64,000 nucleotides of DNA from Odoribacter splanchnicus DSM 20712 (GCF_000190535.1 NC_015160.1:434001-498000); one strand, 5' to 3'. Shown: positions 25,634-35,359, counted from the stretch's first letter. The notes: a model not told the origin generated them from the sequence alone. Program-made: numbers and translations.

Positions 25634-26677
25634 ATGTTGAAAGCATCTTTTCAGAAATATCGGCTTCATTTCAAAGAACCTTCCGGGACGTCCCGGGGGA
25701 TTCTGTTGGATAAGGATACTTATTTTATCCGGATTTGGGAGGAAGGCGCGGAGACCTGCTTCGGGCTTGGCGAGTGTGCTCTCTTCCGGGGATTAAGTGC
25801 TGAAGACCGGCCGGATTATGAAGAAAAGCTGAGAGAGGTTTGTAATCGTATCGCTGAAATAGAGATAGCCTCTCTTCAGGAATGGAGTTCGATCCGTTTT
25901 GGTGTGGAGATGGCATTCGCCGATTTGCGGCAAGGAGGAAAGCGGATTTATTTTCCTTCTGCTTTTTCTGCCGGCGAAGCAGGGATCGAAATCAACGGAC
26001 TCATCTGGATGGGAGACCGGGAAACGATGTTGCAACGAATCCGGGCTAAATTAGATGCCGGATTTCATTGTATAAAAGTGAAAATCGGAGCCATTGATTT
26101 TCAGTCGGAGCTCGACTTATTGAAATTTATCCGTCGCCGTTTCGGTAGGGAAGACGTGGAACTGAGGGTGGATGCGAACGGCGCTTTCGCTCCTGAGACA
26201 GCTCTGGAACGCTTGGATGCTTTGGCAAAATACGATTTGCATTCTATCGAACAACCTATCCGTCAGGGGCAATGGCGGGAGATGGCCCGGCTTTGTGCCC
26301 GGACACCGGTGCCTATAGCGCTCGATGAAGAATTGATCGGAGTAAACGATGCCGGGCAGAAACGTGAATTGCTGGAAGCGATCCGGCCCCGGTACATTAT
26401 TTTGAAACCGGCTTTGGCCGGTGGTTTTAGCGGAACGGAAGAGTGGATCCGGCTGGCTGAAGTAAGAGGTATCGGATGGTGGGTGACTTCTGCCCTGGAG
26501 TCGAATATCGGATTGAGTGCATTGGCACAATGGACGTATGGATTACAGAATCCGATGCCTCAGGGATTAGGAACAGGGCTGCTCTATACCAACAATATCC
26601 CTTCACCTTTGCAGCTGACCGGGGAAAGATTATATTATCGTCCACAGAGAATGTGGGATTTGTCGTCTATTAGCTGA
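25634..26677 (+). CDS. menC: o-Succinylbenzoate synthase
   Basis: The 347-residue enolase-superfamily enzyme dehydrates SHCHC to o-succinylbenzoate. It has CIKVKIG, the metal ligand in RVDANGAF, SIEQPI, ALDEELIG and LKPALAGG. A TTG at 25601 overlapping the menB stop could extend it, but MLKASFQKYRLHFKEPSG at 25634 fits the family start. It is co-transcribed with menB and menE. Confidence 0.94.
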   Translation: MLKASFQKYRLHFKEPSGTSRGILLDKDTYFIRIWEEGAETCFGLGECALFRGLSAEDRPDYEEKLREVCNRIAEIEIASLQEWSSIRFGVEMAFADLRQGGKRIYFPSAFSAGEAGIEINGLIWMGDRETMLQRIRAKLDAGFHCIKVKIGAIDFQSELDLLKFIRRRFGREDVELRVDANGAFAPETALERLDALAKYDLHSIEQPIRQGQWREMARLCARTPVPIALDEELIGVNDAGQKRELLEAIRPRYIILKPALAGGFSGTEEWIRLAEVRGIGWWVTSALESNIGLSALAQWTYGLQNPMPQGLGTGLLYTNNIPSPLQLTGERLYYRPQRMWDLSSIS

Positions 26678-26681
26678 GTAT

Positions 26682-27764
26682 ATGATGGAAGTACGGTTAA
26701 ATGGAAGGGTGTATACTTGCCTGGAACAACTTCGTGAACAGGCAGATGAAGAATTGTTCCTTTTTTTAGAAGAGTGGTTCGACGATCGTTCTTATGTACC
26801 GGGGCATACTTCCGGTTCGACAGGTGCTCCTAAAGAGATACAGTTGTCCAAAGCGGATATGCGGGCTTCTGCCCGTATGACAAATGCTTTTTTTGCTATC
26901 GACCGGGAATCGGTTTTATTGCTGTGTCTTTCGGTTTCGTATATTGCGGGAAAGATGATGGTCGTCAGGGCTCTGGAAGCAGGTGCCGAGTTGTTGACTG
27001 TGAAAGTTTCCTCTCATCCTTTACGAATAACGGGACAGGAGGAATATGTGGACAGGAGGATCGACCTGGCTGCTATGGTGCCGATGCAGGTGGAGGAATC
27101 TATGAAATCGGAATCGGAAAAGCAACGTTTCGGGTATATTCGTCATCTGATTATCGGAGGGGCTCCGGTATCCGTGGCATTGGAAGAACGGTTGAAAAAA
27201 ATTCCGACACAATGTTACGCTACATATGGAATGACCGAGACGGTGTCTCATATCGCCTTGAAAAAGTTGAATAGTGATCCGGCTTATTTTGCTTTGGGGG
27301 AGGTCGGGTTCGAACAGGATGAGCGGGGATGTCTGATCATCGATGCCCCCCATTTACAAGCCCGCCGTTTTGTGACGAACGATATGGTCAGATTGCATGG
27401 AAACAAACGGTTCGAGTGGCTGGGAAGGTTCGACTATGTGATTAATTCAGGAGGGATCAAATTGTTTCCTGAATTAATCGAACAAAAATTGGTCCGTAGT
27501 ATCCCGGGACGTTTTTTTATTACTTCCCGGCCGGATGAAGTGTTGGGCGAAAGTGTCCTGCTGGCCTTGGAAGGGGCACACTGGGACTTCGTGTCTTTGC
27601 AACTATTGCTGCAAAAAATCCGGCCTTTGCTGGGACGTTTCGAGTTGCCCAAAGCGTTTGTAGTCAGTCCTTTTTTCCGGGAGACGACCTCTGGGAAAGT
27701 TGTACGTACCTTGCCTGAAAATGCGGTCTTTTATCCTGTCCATCAATTGAGGGTCTCCGAATGA
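26682..27764 (+). CDS. menE: o-Succinylbenzoate-CoA ligase
   Basis: The 360-residue adenylate-forming enzyme activates o-succinylbenzoate with CoA. It has the nucleotide-binding loop TSGSTGAPKEIQLSK, CYATYGMTETVSHIALKKL and the hinge-region GRFDYVINSGGIKLFPELIE. It is shorter than the roughly 450-500 residues of other MenE proteins, as is usual in Bacteroidota. The 3' end overlaps the convergent MFS gene by 22 bp. Confidence 0.93.
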   Translation: MMEVRLNGRVYTCLEQLREQADEELFLFLEEWFDDRSYVPGHTSGSTGAPKEIQLSKADMRASARMTNAFFAIDRESVLLLCLSVSYIAGKMMVVRALEAGAELLTVKVSSHPLRITGQEEYVDRRIDLAAMVPMQVEESMKSESEKQRFGYIRHLIIGGAPVSVALEERLKKIPTQCYATYGMTETVSHIALKKLNSDPAYFALGEVGFEQDERGCLIIDAPHLQARRFVTNDMVRLHGNKRFEWLGRFDYVINSGGIKLFPELIEQKLVRSIPGRFFITSRPDEVLGESVLLALEGAHWDFVSLQLLLQKIRPLLGRFELPKAFVVSPFFRETTSGKVVRTLPENAVFYPVHQLRVSE

Positions 27765-28942
27765 TGACGGAAAAAGGCAAAAATACTGAAACAACAGGCG
27801 ATGATCGTGCTGAGGATAAAAGGGAAATAGGCCGAATCCGTTGAAAACAGACTTTCGATTCCCTGTAGGATAAACGGATAAGTGATGATTGCGATATAAT
27901 TCATCACCATCACCAGGGACAGGACGAAAGTGGCTTCCGAAGGTTTTACGTGGGAAGCTGTTTTATCGTAAATGATCGGTTGCATGATTCCATAGCCAAA
28001 GCCGGTCAGAATGACTCCGAGGGTCAGTAAGAACATACCTGCTTTGAAGACAAAGAAGATTAATCCTACGGTCAGTAAAACGATGGCTATAAAATTGGTA
28101 TAGGCTTTCAGTAGAGCGATGATGCGGTTGATCAGCAAACCCGGTAAAGTCATAGACAAAAAGAATACGGATATCAACGTGCCGGAAATGTCGTAATTCC
28201 CCAATTTCAGATTATGCATATAAAGGGAGAGATTGAGCGGTATGGTCAGTGCCAGAAAAGTAGCCACATAGTAGAAAAGCATGAGTTTGATCAACCAGTT
28301 GTATTTTTTATGATGATGTGTCGCCGGCTGTTGAACCGGAGTTGCCTCTTGGGCCGAAGCGGAATAGAAAGGTGGTTTTTCGTCCAGATAGAATGCGAAA
28401 AACAGGGAAATACCTGAGATACAATATACGACAAAGGATAAATGCCAGCTGATACCGGCCAGAAAACCGGCCAGTAAAGTGGCGATAACCAGCGTGAGGT
28501 TAGTGATCGCAGACACATAGCCCAATTGTTTTGTCCGGTAAGAACCCGAAAAATAATCGGCGACCAGGCCTGTTGAAAAAGGAATTACCAGTCCGGCTCC
28601 TATGCCGAGCAGGCCACTGATCAGCAGCAATGCCCACATCCGATCGGCGAAAGGATAGGCGATACTACAGGCGGAAAATATCGCCAGACCGGTAATCAAT
28701 AATTTTTTTGTATTGAAATAAAGGGACATACGTCCTGCCAGGAGGATGAAAGGAACGATGATAAACGAGGGTAGCGATTCCAGCATTTGCAGTTGTAATT
28801 CACTTGTCGAACTGAATATCGACTCCAATTTACCCAGAATAGGTGAGATAGCGAGGCCTGGTAAAGAGGTTACCATGGATATAGAATAAATAGCTATCAA
28901 TTTTTGCAATGTCATATTTCCCTGGCCTGTTTTGATCTTCAT
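27743..28942 (-). CDS. Major facilitator superfamily transporter
   Basis: The 399-residue protein has twelve predicted membrane segments (for example LIAIYSISMVTSLPGLAISP near the N-terminus) and MFS spacing, with a central loop of about 20 residues holding a His cluster (ATHHHKKYN). It resembles drug or sugar exporters; the substrate cannot be told. It is convergent with menE and has no partner gene. Confidence 0.85.
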   Translation of the reverse strand: MKIKTGQGNMTLQKLIAIYSISMVTSLPGLAISPILGKLESIFSSTSELQLQMLESLPSFIIVPFILLAGRMSLYFNTKKLLITGLAIFSACSIAYPFADRMWALLLISGLLGIGAGLVIPFSTGLVADYFSGSYRTKQLGYVSAITNLTLVIATLLAGFLAGISWHLSFVVYCISGISLFFAFYLDEKPPFYSASAQEATPVQQPATHHHKKYNWLIKLMLFYYVATFLALTIPLNLSLYMHNLKLGNYDISGTLISVFFLSMTLPGLLINRIIALLKAYTNFIAIVLLTVGLIFFVFKAGMFLLTLGVILTGFGYGIMQPIIYDKTASHVKPSEATFVLSLVMVMNYIAIITYPFILQGIESLFSTDSAYFPFILSTIIACCFSIFAFFRHHSETLN

Positions 28943-29117
28943 GGTTTTATGGCTTAATTAGAAAGTAATTTTGCATGGTCTGTTTATGGAATTGTAACGC
29001 AGGCGGACCTAAAAAGTTAAATCATTTCGGAAAAATGTATCGAAACTAAAAGGAGGCATGCCGAAACTTATTCGATGGTTTGTCGTTATTAAGGGAAATA
29101 AACTAAACAGACTCACG

Positions 29118-30593
29118 ATGAGAACATTTAAAAATCAGATGCAGGCTTTTGCCATAAAACAGCTATTGAAGTATGTAGAAAGAGATCCTGAGGTAAATGC
29201 GGCTAAAGCTTTAAAGATAATCCGGAAAATAGACCTTGACGGGACTTACGGATCCTCCTGGGATGAATTAGAGAAATGTTTACAGGATCCCGGGAACAAT
29301 TGGACGCGTCTGGTAAAAAAGGCTTATACGGAATGGGATCCGCATGTCAGGAAAAAACTATTCGAATCCCTGATATGTAATGCAGCGATCATCGGTAATA
29401 GTGCTGTAAAAGAGACCAGTAAAAAATATGGGGTGCATGTACCCTGGACGATTTTGATGGATCCGACCTCTGCCTGTAACCTGAAGTGTACGGGGTGTTG
29501 GGCGGCCGAATACGGGCATCAGATGTCAATGGACCTGGAAACCCTGGACCGTATTATTACCGAAGCCAAAGCTTTGGGGATTTATATGTTTATTTTTTCG
29601 GGTGGGGAACCTTTAGTCCGGAAAAAAGATATCATCAAACTTTGTGAAAAACATACCGATTGTTATTTTCTGGCGTTTACCAACGGAACCCTGATCGATG
29701 AGGCTTTTGCCGACGATATGCTGAGGGTTGGAAATTTTGCACCGGCTATCAGTGTCGAAGGATATGGAGAAGAAACGGATATGCGGCGTGGAAAAGGTAC
29801 TTTCAAGGCAGTGATGAAAGCAATGGAGATATTGAAACGCAAACGCTTGTTATTCGGTATGTCGACTTGTTATCATCGTAAAAACGTCGATGTCGTCGGG
29901 TCGTCTGAATATCTTGATTTTATGATCGACCAAGGGGCTGCTTTTGTTTGGTATTTCACTTATATGCCGGTCGGTAACGATGCTGTACCCGAATTGATGG
30001 TGACTTCCGAACAGCGGAAATTCATGTACGAGCAAGTACGTATGTTCCGTAAGACAAAGCCGATCTTTGCTATGGATTTCTGGAATGACGGGGAGTATGT
30101 CAGGGGATGTATCGCCGGAGGACGTTATTATTTCCATATCAATGCCAATGGGGATGTCGAACCTTGTGCTTTCATTCATTATTCGACAGTCAATATAAAG
30201 CAGGTTTCTTTGCTGGAAGCACTTCGTTCTCCCTTGTTTAAGGCTTATCAACAACGCCAGCCTTTTAATAAAAATCATTTGCGTCCCTGTCCGTTGCTGG
30301 ATAATCCCCATAGTCTGAAAGAAGTTGTGCGTGTTTCGGAAGCTTATTCTACGGATATGCTGAAACCTGAAGATGTGGATGTATTGACAGGTAAATGTGT
30401 CGGAACTGCAGAAAAATGGGGGAAAGTAGCCGATCACATCTGGTATGGTAAAAACGGTACAGAAGGGCAGAAAGAAGAAAAACAACTGGAAACAGAAAAA
30501 TCTGCCGAAAAACGGAAAGGAAATGAGGTGAAAGATAAGGAACGGGAAACTTCGGAACAAAAGCAGGAAAAGGAAAAAGCTTTAAGTGTTTAA
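29118..30593 (+). CDS. Radical SAM protein with SPASM-like C-terminus
   Basis: The 491-residue protein has an N-terminal helical section, then PTSACNLKCTGCWAAEYGH with the cluster motif CNLKCTGC near residue 120, FIFSGGEPLVRKKDIIKLCE, and a C-terminal part with further cysteines (YVRGCIAGGRYYF, GDVEPCAF, LRPCPLLDNP). The last 45 residues are a Lys/Glu-rich low-complexity tail. An ATG at 29058 has AGGAGG only one base upstream, too close for a normal site, so ATG 29118 (MRTFKNQMQAFAIKQLLKYV) is chosen. Substrate unknown. No precursor peptide gene is adjacent. Confidence 0.85.
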   Translation: MRTFKNQMQAFAIKQLLKYVERDPEVNAAKALKIIRKIDLDGTYGSSWDELEKCLQDPGNNWTRLVKKAYTEWDPHVRKKLFESLICNAAIIGNSAVKETSKKYGVHVPWTILMDPTSACNLKCTGCWAAEYGHQMSMDLETLDRIITEAKALGIYMFIFSGGEPLVRKKDIIKLCEKHTDCYFLAFTNGTLIDEAFADDMLRVGNFAPAISVEGYGEETDMRRGKGTFKAVMKAMEILKRKRLLFGMSTCYHRKNVDVVGSSEYLDFMIDQGAAFVWYFTYMPVGNDAVPELMVTSEQRKFMYEQVRMFRKTKPIFAMDFWNDGEYVRGCIAGGRYYFHINANGDVEPCAFIHYSTVNIKQVSLLEALRSPLFKAYQQRQPFNKNHLRPCPLLDNPHSLKEVVRVSEAYSTDMLKPEDVDVLTGKCVGTAEKWGKVADHIWYGKNGTEGQKEEKQLETEKSAEKRKGNEVKDKERETSEQKQEKEKALSV

Positions 30594-31777
30594 TGGGTTT
30601 TATGTGTCCGGATCAGTACTCGCTGACCTGAATAGAGGGTGGTGGCGAATAAATAAATGTCACCCCCTTCTTTTATGTTACTGCGTTTGCGGAGTTCGGC
30701 CACTGTCAGGGGAAAATTACGGGTGGTCAGATTGGCTTTGGGAATTTGGCGGTAAAGCTGTTTCAATAACTTACCGGAAAATTCATAGGTCTCTTCGATA
30801 GTGAAGATACGGCCTGGAAAATCCTGACATAAAGATTCGGAGGTGTATAAATGACTGTGCCGGTGTAATTTGAATAAATTCAAACGGGTAGCGATTAATT
30901 TGAATGCTCCGCTTTTTAAGAGGGCAGCATGGGGTTCGTAAAGATAGTTTTGCAAGGTTTGACACACTTGCAACGGAGCTTCTTTCTCTTCGTCGGGAGT
31001 AAAGATAAAAGGTGGCTCGGCGGTCGTACCACCTAGATTTACTGCATATATTTTTACCGGTTGTACAGAGGGGGTAGTGCCTTCAAGGATGAATAACAGT
31101 TCTTTGCATTCATTCCTTACCGCCAGAATATGGATTTCACGGGTTTCCGGTAAGAGCCGCAGGGTCTCTTCGGGATCGGCCATCGGGGATATTTTGACGA
31201 TTACCCGTCGGGCCCGTTCTAAAAGCAAGGGTTTGAGCTGGAGAATGTCGGGTTCACAATCGGTCAGAGCGAACAGTCGCTTATTACCATTGCCCCGGCG
31301 TGCAGGATCCAGATAGAAAGTATCGGCTTGCAGGGTTTGAATAATATCACATGCATCCGAATGGATAATATGAATATTGGAGGTATTCAACACCTTGAAA
31401 TTATGCTGTGCTGCGGTACAATATTCCGGAAAACGTTCGACGTAAATAACGTTCCCGGCTTTTTGGGCGAAGTAAAAAGTATCGATCCCGAGTCCTCCGG
31501 TCAGGTCGCAAACCGTATTTCCTCTAAGAAGTTGCTGTTTATACAGGGCGGTTTGTTCCGATGAACACTGTTCGGTGGACAAGCGGGAAGGATAGATCAA
31601 TTCATCCTGCTCATACCAGAAAGGAAGCTTATGTTGAATCTGACGCCGGGCGATAATTTGATCGATGGCAAAACGGATATCGATACCGGGAAAGCGGGAA
31701 GCGGCCAACAGTAGTTTGTCGGTATTGTCAGTCAGATGTGCGCGTATGAATTGTTTTAGCCCGGCGGTTAGCTGCAT
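30590..31777 (-). CDS. THUMP-like class I SAM-dependent methyltransferase
   Basis: The 395-residue protein has the SAM-binding motif CDLTGGLGIDTFYFA and the catalytic-region motif FYLDPARRGNGNKRL. A C-terminal THUMP-like segment ends RKRSNIKEGGDIYLFATTLY. Such proteins are annotated as putative RNA or small-molecule methyltransferases; the substrate is unknown. A TTG at 31798 could extend it, but ATG 31777 is preferred. It overlaps the 3' end of nhaD by 10 bp, so the two are co-transcribed, and it ends 4 bp into the convergent radical SAM gene. Confidence 0.85.
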   Translation of the reverse strand: MQLTAGLKQFIRAHLTDNTDKLLLAASRFPGIDIRFAIDQIIARRQIQHKLPFWYEQDELIYPSRLSTEQCSSEQTALYKQQLLRGNTVCDLTGGLGIDTFYFAQKAGNVIYVERFPEYCTAAQHNFKVLNTSNIHIIHSDACDIIQTLQADTFYLDPARRGNGNKRLFALTDCEPDILQLKPLLLERARRVIVKISPMADPEETLRLLPETREIHILAVRNECKELLFILEGTTPSVQPVKIYAVNLGGTTAEPPFIFTPDEEKEAPLQVCQTLQNYLYEPHAALLKSGAFKLIATRLNLFKLHRHSHLYTSESLCQDFPGRIFTIEETYEFSGKLLKQLYRQIPKANLTTRNFPLTVAELRKRSNIKEGGDIYLFATTLYSGQRVLIRTHKTH

Positions 31778-33222
31778 GATCTTATCATTTGCCGGCAAAG
31801 ATACGAATTAATCAGGTTTTGTAAATAATAGATGCCTATTCCGGCCAGAAATCCGGTTATGGCAATCCAGCTGATATGCCGCATATACCAGGTGAAACTG
31901 ATTTTCTCGAGTCCCATCACTACTACTCCGGCGGCAGAGCCGATGATCAGAATACTTCCACCTGTTCCGGCACAATAAGCTAAAAGTTTCCAGAAATTCC
32001 CGTCACTGACAAAATTCAACAAATAGGCAGTTTCGGAAATACCTCCCGCTGTGGCCGGCGCTGTGAGCGGATACATGCCCATGGCAGCCGCTACTAAAGG
32101 TACATTGTCGATGACAGAAGAAAGAAATCCGATAATACCTGTAATGATATAGACATTATGAATACCCGAATTCAGTAAATCGGACAACTGGTGTAATAGG
32201 CCTATAGCTTCCAGGGCTGCGACCGCCATCAGGATACCGAAGAAAAATAAAATAGTAGAGAAATCTACTTTGGTCAGGACATCGGGAATCCGGTATTTCA
32301 GACCGGTCAAATCTGTTTTCTTCCGGTTATACAGGCAATCGGTGTAAAACCACAAAAAACCTAAGGTAAACAGTATGCCGGCAAAAGGGGGCAGGTCGGT
32401 CAGTGATTTAAAGATGGGAACCGCTAACAGACAAAGGATACCGATGATCAGGATACTTGTTTGCTCCTGTTTACCGAGGTAAAGGGAAGAAACGCCGGAA
32501 GTTGGGGAGGGGGTGGTTATGCTGTTGCTTTTCAATGAGTAAGAGACCAGCCATACCGGAATTGCCAGCGAGATAACACTGGGGAGAAACAGGCCTTTCA
32601 TGATGTTACCTGAAGTAATGTTATCGTTGATCCAGAGCATGATTGTGGTGACATCCCCGATCGGGGTCCAGGCTCCCCCGGCATTGGCTGCAATAATGAT
32701 GATACTGCCGAAAATCCAGCGTTCGCGTTGTTCCGACAATAGCTTTTGAATCAGCATCATCATGACGATAGCCGAGGTCATGTTATCCAGTACGGACGAC
32801 ATAAAAAAGGTGATAAAAGCTACGAGCCATAACAGCTTCTTTTTGTTTTTTGTTTTTACAGACCGGGTGATTCCGTCGAAACCCTGGTGAACATCGATCG
32901 TCTCTACAATAGTTAAAGCGCCGATCAGATAGAATAGGATTTCGGAGATATTGCCTAAATGATCGATAATTTCCCAATTAAGAATATATTCACGTACCTG
33001 GGCAAGCGGGGAGAGATGCTCATAGGCCGGATGCTGGTGTATGAAATTTTGAAAAGCGGCCGGATCCGCCCCTACGATGATTTGCGGACCGGAAAAGATA
33101 TACATGACCCATAAGAGGATCCCCAACAGAAGAGCTATTGCCGTTTTATTAATACCGGTCTGATGTTCGAGCGCGATGAAAATATATCCGATGACGAACA
33201 TCACGATCATTGCTGTTAACAT
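31768..33222 (-). CDS. nhaD: Sodium/proton antiporter, NhaD type
   Basis: The 484-residue inner-membrane protein has about twelve membrane helices of the ion transporter superfamily. It includes YLIGALTIVETIDVHQGFDG, FFMSSVLDNMTSAIVMMMLI, IIIAANAGGAWTPIGDVTTI and FLSSVIDNVPLVAAAMGMYP, all typical of NhaD. It swaps cytoplasmic Na+ for external H+. The frame extends upstream to 33345, but the family start MLTAMIVMFVIGYIFIALEH at 33222 is chosen. Confidence 0.92.
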   Translation of the reverse strand: MLTAMIVMFVIGYIFIALEHQTGINKTAIALLLGILLWVMYIFSGPQIIVGADPAAFQNFIHQHPAYEHLSPLAQVREYILNWEIIDHLGNISEILFYLIGALTIVETIDVHQGFDGITRSVKTKNKKKLLWLVAFITFFMSSVLDNMTSAIVMMMLIQKLLSEQRERWIFGSIIIIAANAGGAWTPIGDVTTIMLWINDNITSGNIMKGLFLPSVISLAIPVWLVSYSLKSNSITTPSPTSGVSSLYLGKQEQTSILIIGILCLLAVPIFKSLTDLPPFAGILFTLGFLWFYTDCLYNRKKTDLTGLKYRIPDVLTKVDFSTILFFFGILMAVAALEAIGLLHQLSDLLNSGIHNVYIITGIIGFLSSVIDNVPLVAAAMGMYPLTAPATAGGISETAYLLNFVSDGNFWKLLAYCAGTGGSILIIGSAAGVVVMGLEKISFTWYMRHISWIAITGFLAGIGIYYLQNLINSYLCRQMIRSCS

Positions 33223-33332
33223 GTTGAAAATTTTAGCGTTTACCCTTGCTTGTACGTTTATTGTTCCGGAAGTGTTTATCCATTTTTTTTGTAATTTTTG
33301 TCTCAGGGCAATCATCCTGTTGAAGAAATGCG

Positions 33333-33340
33333 TATATTTG
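33333..33340 (+). promoter_or_regulatory. -7 box upstream of the small secreted protein gene
   Basis: TATATTTG matches the TAnnTTTG box and lies 16 bp before the start at 33357. No good -33 element is present. Such a short leader leaves little room for a ribosome-binding site. Confidence 0.4.
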
Positions 33341-33356
33341 CACAAAATTCGGGTTG

Positions 33357-33758
33357 ATGAAACGGTTTGTTATATGTCTATTGTTTTTGTTTACAGTTGT
33401 GTGGAGTTGGAACACAATGGTGAATTATTTTGGCCCGGAGAATTTGGTTGCAGAAAAGATGACTGGCTCTGATGACAAGGTGGTTCAAAAGTTAGACGAG
33501 GTGATCAGTGCCTTGATGGAAGCGAATCATTTTACGAACCTTTCGGTACAGCCTACCCTTAGCTTTACTTCTAATATTGCCAGACGGTATCGGCCGGGTG
33601 GTTTTACTTTCGACAAATTTATGGAGTATCAGCTTGAAGAGCGGGAAATGTTGCTGAAAAATCATTTAAAAACAACTTTCTTTTTCTCGCAGGAATATGC
33701 GGCCAGGCAAAAATATGCCGGCTATTATATCTTTTCCCTGCGTAAAATCATTATTTAA
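33357..33758 (+). CDS. Small exported protein of unknown function
   Basis: The 133-residue protein has a clear signal peptide or membrane anchor (MKRFVICLLFLFTVVWSW). A charged helical part follows (KVVQKLDEVISALMEAN, FDKFMEYQLEEREMLLKN). I do not recognise a family. It stands alone between nhaD (divergent) and the next membrane protein gene. Confidence 0.7.
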   Translation: MKRFVICLLFLFTVVWSWNTMVNYFGPENLVAEKMTGSDDKVVQKLDEVISALMEANHFTNLSVQPTLSFTSNIARRYRPGGFTFDKFMEYQLEEREMLLKNHLKTTFFFSQEYAARQKYAGYYIFSLRKIII

Positions 33759-33896
33759 TTGCTTTGTTTATATACTGTCGGTTCACTGATCATTTAATCG
33801 TTGGTTCGTTTGATTGACCAGAGGATCGGTATTGTTGTGTGCGTGGATCGACAGGAAACGGACCGATGAATAAAACAATTTAAAAATGAGAAAATT

Positions 33897-34424
33897 ATGG
33901 GAAAGTTCAAAAAACTTCAGGAAGATATAGAAAATGTTACTAATAAAGAAGTAGTAAAACAAACCCGGATTTCCGGTGTAGCGACTATTGTGTTAATTAT
34001 TTCGGTGGCATGTGCCATCGGTGGTATGAGTTTTGAAGATCCGAATTCTTCTATGCCGACATTTCTGTTTACCGCTTCGGCTTTGTTGTTTCTAAGTGGA
34101 GTCATTAAATTGTTGGTCGATCGTAGTTGCTATATGTTCAAACCGACCAAAAGTAAACTGAAAACGATGACCATGTATTTCGATGTGCATGAAAGTGACA
34201 ATCTACAGGATTGTATGGAAATGAAGCGGTTTGAAGATCTGAAAAAAATGAAACGGGAAAAAGATACCGGTGTGAAAGTGGAGGCAATGATTGCTGACGA
34301 TCAAAAATTTGCCGCAGTACAGATTTCAGAGTATATCCCTTATTCCTATGAGGCGGTGACTCCTGTTATGTGTTATTATGGCGAAGAAGCGCGGCTGCTG
34401 GCTTCCTATCTGAAAGTATCTTAA
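33897..34424 (+). CDS. Two-helix membrane protein of unknown function
   Basis: The 175-residue protein has an acidic/basic N-terminus, two membrane helices (ISGVATIVLIISVACAIGGM and FLFTASALLFLSGVIKLLV) and a cytoplasmic or periplasmic C-terminal domain of about 95 residues (TMTMYFDVHESDNLQDCMEM). No catalytic motif is seen. A strong terminator follows. Confidence 0.7.
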   Translation: MGKFKKLQEDIENVTNKEVVKQTRISGVATIVLIISVACAIGGMSFEDPNSSMPTFLFTASALLFLSGVIKLLVDRSCYMFKPTKSKLKTMTMYFDVHESDNLQDCMEMKRFEDLKKMKREKDTGVKVEAMIADDQKFAAVQISEYIPYSYEAVTPVMCYYGEEARLLASYLKVS

Positions 34425-34431
34425 TGATAGA

Positions 34432-34476
34432 CACCCCTCTGAAGAGAATTTCTTACTCGCCAGAGGGGTGAAGTTT
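34432..34476 (+). terminator. Terminator after the two-helix membrane protein
   Basis: CACCCCTCTG (34432-34441) and CAGAGGGGTG (34461-34470) form a perfect 10-bp stem with a 19-nt loop, followed by a T-rich stretch. It may serve both converging genes. Confidence 0.75.
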
Positions 34477-34491
34477 ATCTATGTCTTTGTA

Positions 34492-34911
34492 TTATTTTTT
34501 CAGTTTGGGGAGTAGTGCGGAAAGGGTAGTCAGTAATTCTTGTTGCATTCTGAATAGTTTTTCCAAATCTTTGTGAAGGTTCATATACTGGTCGTCTCTG
34601 GTTTGGAACATCAGCCGGATTTCCTCTACAGCTGCTTCCACACTGTTTGGGGCCGGAGTCTTTTTAGGGGAAGTTTCATCATGGGGTGTGCTGACCATAT
34701 TTTGTCCTGTCCGTATCCATTCTTCGGAAATTCCCAAATAGTTACGAAATAATTCCCACTTGATTCCATCGGGTTTCGTCTTGCCTGTCAGATAATTGGA
34801 TATAGTCGAGGCGGAGAGGTTCAGATCGTGTGCGATCCGGTATTTAGAAATCTTTCTGGTTTCTAAATATTCCTGCAACCTTTCTTGTTGTTCCGGCGAA
34901 AGTTTTTCCAT
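34492..34911 (-). CDS. XRE-family transcriptional regulator with coiled-coil tail
   Basis: The 139-residue protein has an N-terminal helix-turn-helix (LETRKISKYRIAHDLNLSAS, then TISNYLTGKTKPDGIKWELF), a Pro-rich linker, and a C-terminal heptad-like segment (DDQYMNLHKDLEKLFRMQQE) likely used for oligomerisation. The target is unknown. It is divergent from trxB across 448 bp. Confidence 0.85.
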   Translation of the reverse strand: MEKLSPEQQERLQEYLETRKISKYRIAHDLNLSASTISNYLTGKTKPDGIKWELFRNYLGISEEWIRTGQNMVSTPHDETSPKKTPAPNSVEAAVEEIRLMFQTRDDQYMNLHKDLEKLFRMQQELLTTLSALLPKLKK

Positions 34912-34955
34912 ACGAATCTTTTTTTGATATATATTGAAAATAATTCAAGATTTGC

Positions 34956-35010
34956 TTGTTTTTATTGCAGAATTGTACTATTTTTGCAAAATTGAATATA
35001 CACAAATATA
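34956..35010. promoter_or_regulatory. Divergent promoter elements between the XRE gene and trxB
   Basis: Rightward: TTG (34956-34958), a 20-nt spacer and TATTTTTG (34979-34986). Leftward: CAAATATA at 35003-35010 reads TATATTTG, a -7 box for the XRE gene about 90 bp upstream of its start. The rightward transcript would run about 370 nt before trxB and holds no evident gene. Confidence 0.45.
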
Positions 35011-35203
35011 AGAAAATATTACCGGATTTTTATCTGTTTTGATAATTGTTTGGTAAAAGTAGTTTATTGTTTAGTTTTCAATAAATTGTGGGAGTGTTTG
35101 CTGGAAGCAGAAAGAGCGGGGGCGTTGGAAAATAGGTCCGATTATAGGGTTTTGCTATCTGTTTGGAGGCTAAAAGAGGAGAGTTACTGAAATAGGGTGT
35201 GTT

Positions 35204-35221
35204 ACAATATTGGAATATTGT
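35204..35221. promoter_or_regulatory. Palindromic operator candidate
   Basis: ACAATATT GG AATATTGT has perfect 8-bp arms. It lies about 100 bp upstream of the trxB promoter, in the long spacer downstream of a divergent regulator gene, so it could bind that XRE protein or a redox regulator. The rest of 35011-35283 shows no gene. Confidence 0.4.
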
Positions 35222-35283
35222 TCTGCTTTATAATGTAAAATAGTGTTTAACTTTTTTTTAACCGCTTGCCAGACAGGAAAATA

Positions 35284-35314
35284 TTGTAATCCATATTTTA
35301 AATTAATAGTTTTG
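35284..35314 (+). promoter_or_regulatory. trxB promoter
   Basis: TTG (35284-35286), a 20-nt spacer and TAGTTTTG (35307-35314) match the Bacteroides promoter consensus. The start codon lies 45 bp downstream. Confidence 0.6.
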
Positions 35315-35359
35315 TAACGCTTAGTTTGAATCTAAATAATAATGTAAATCATAAAGATT

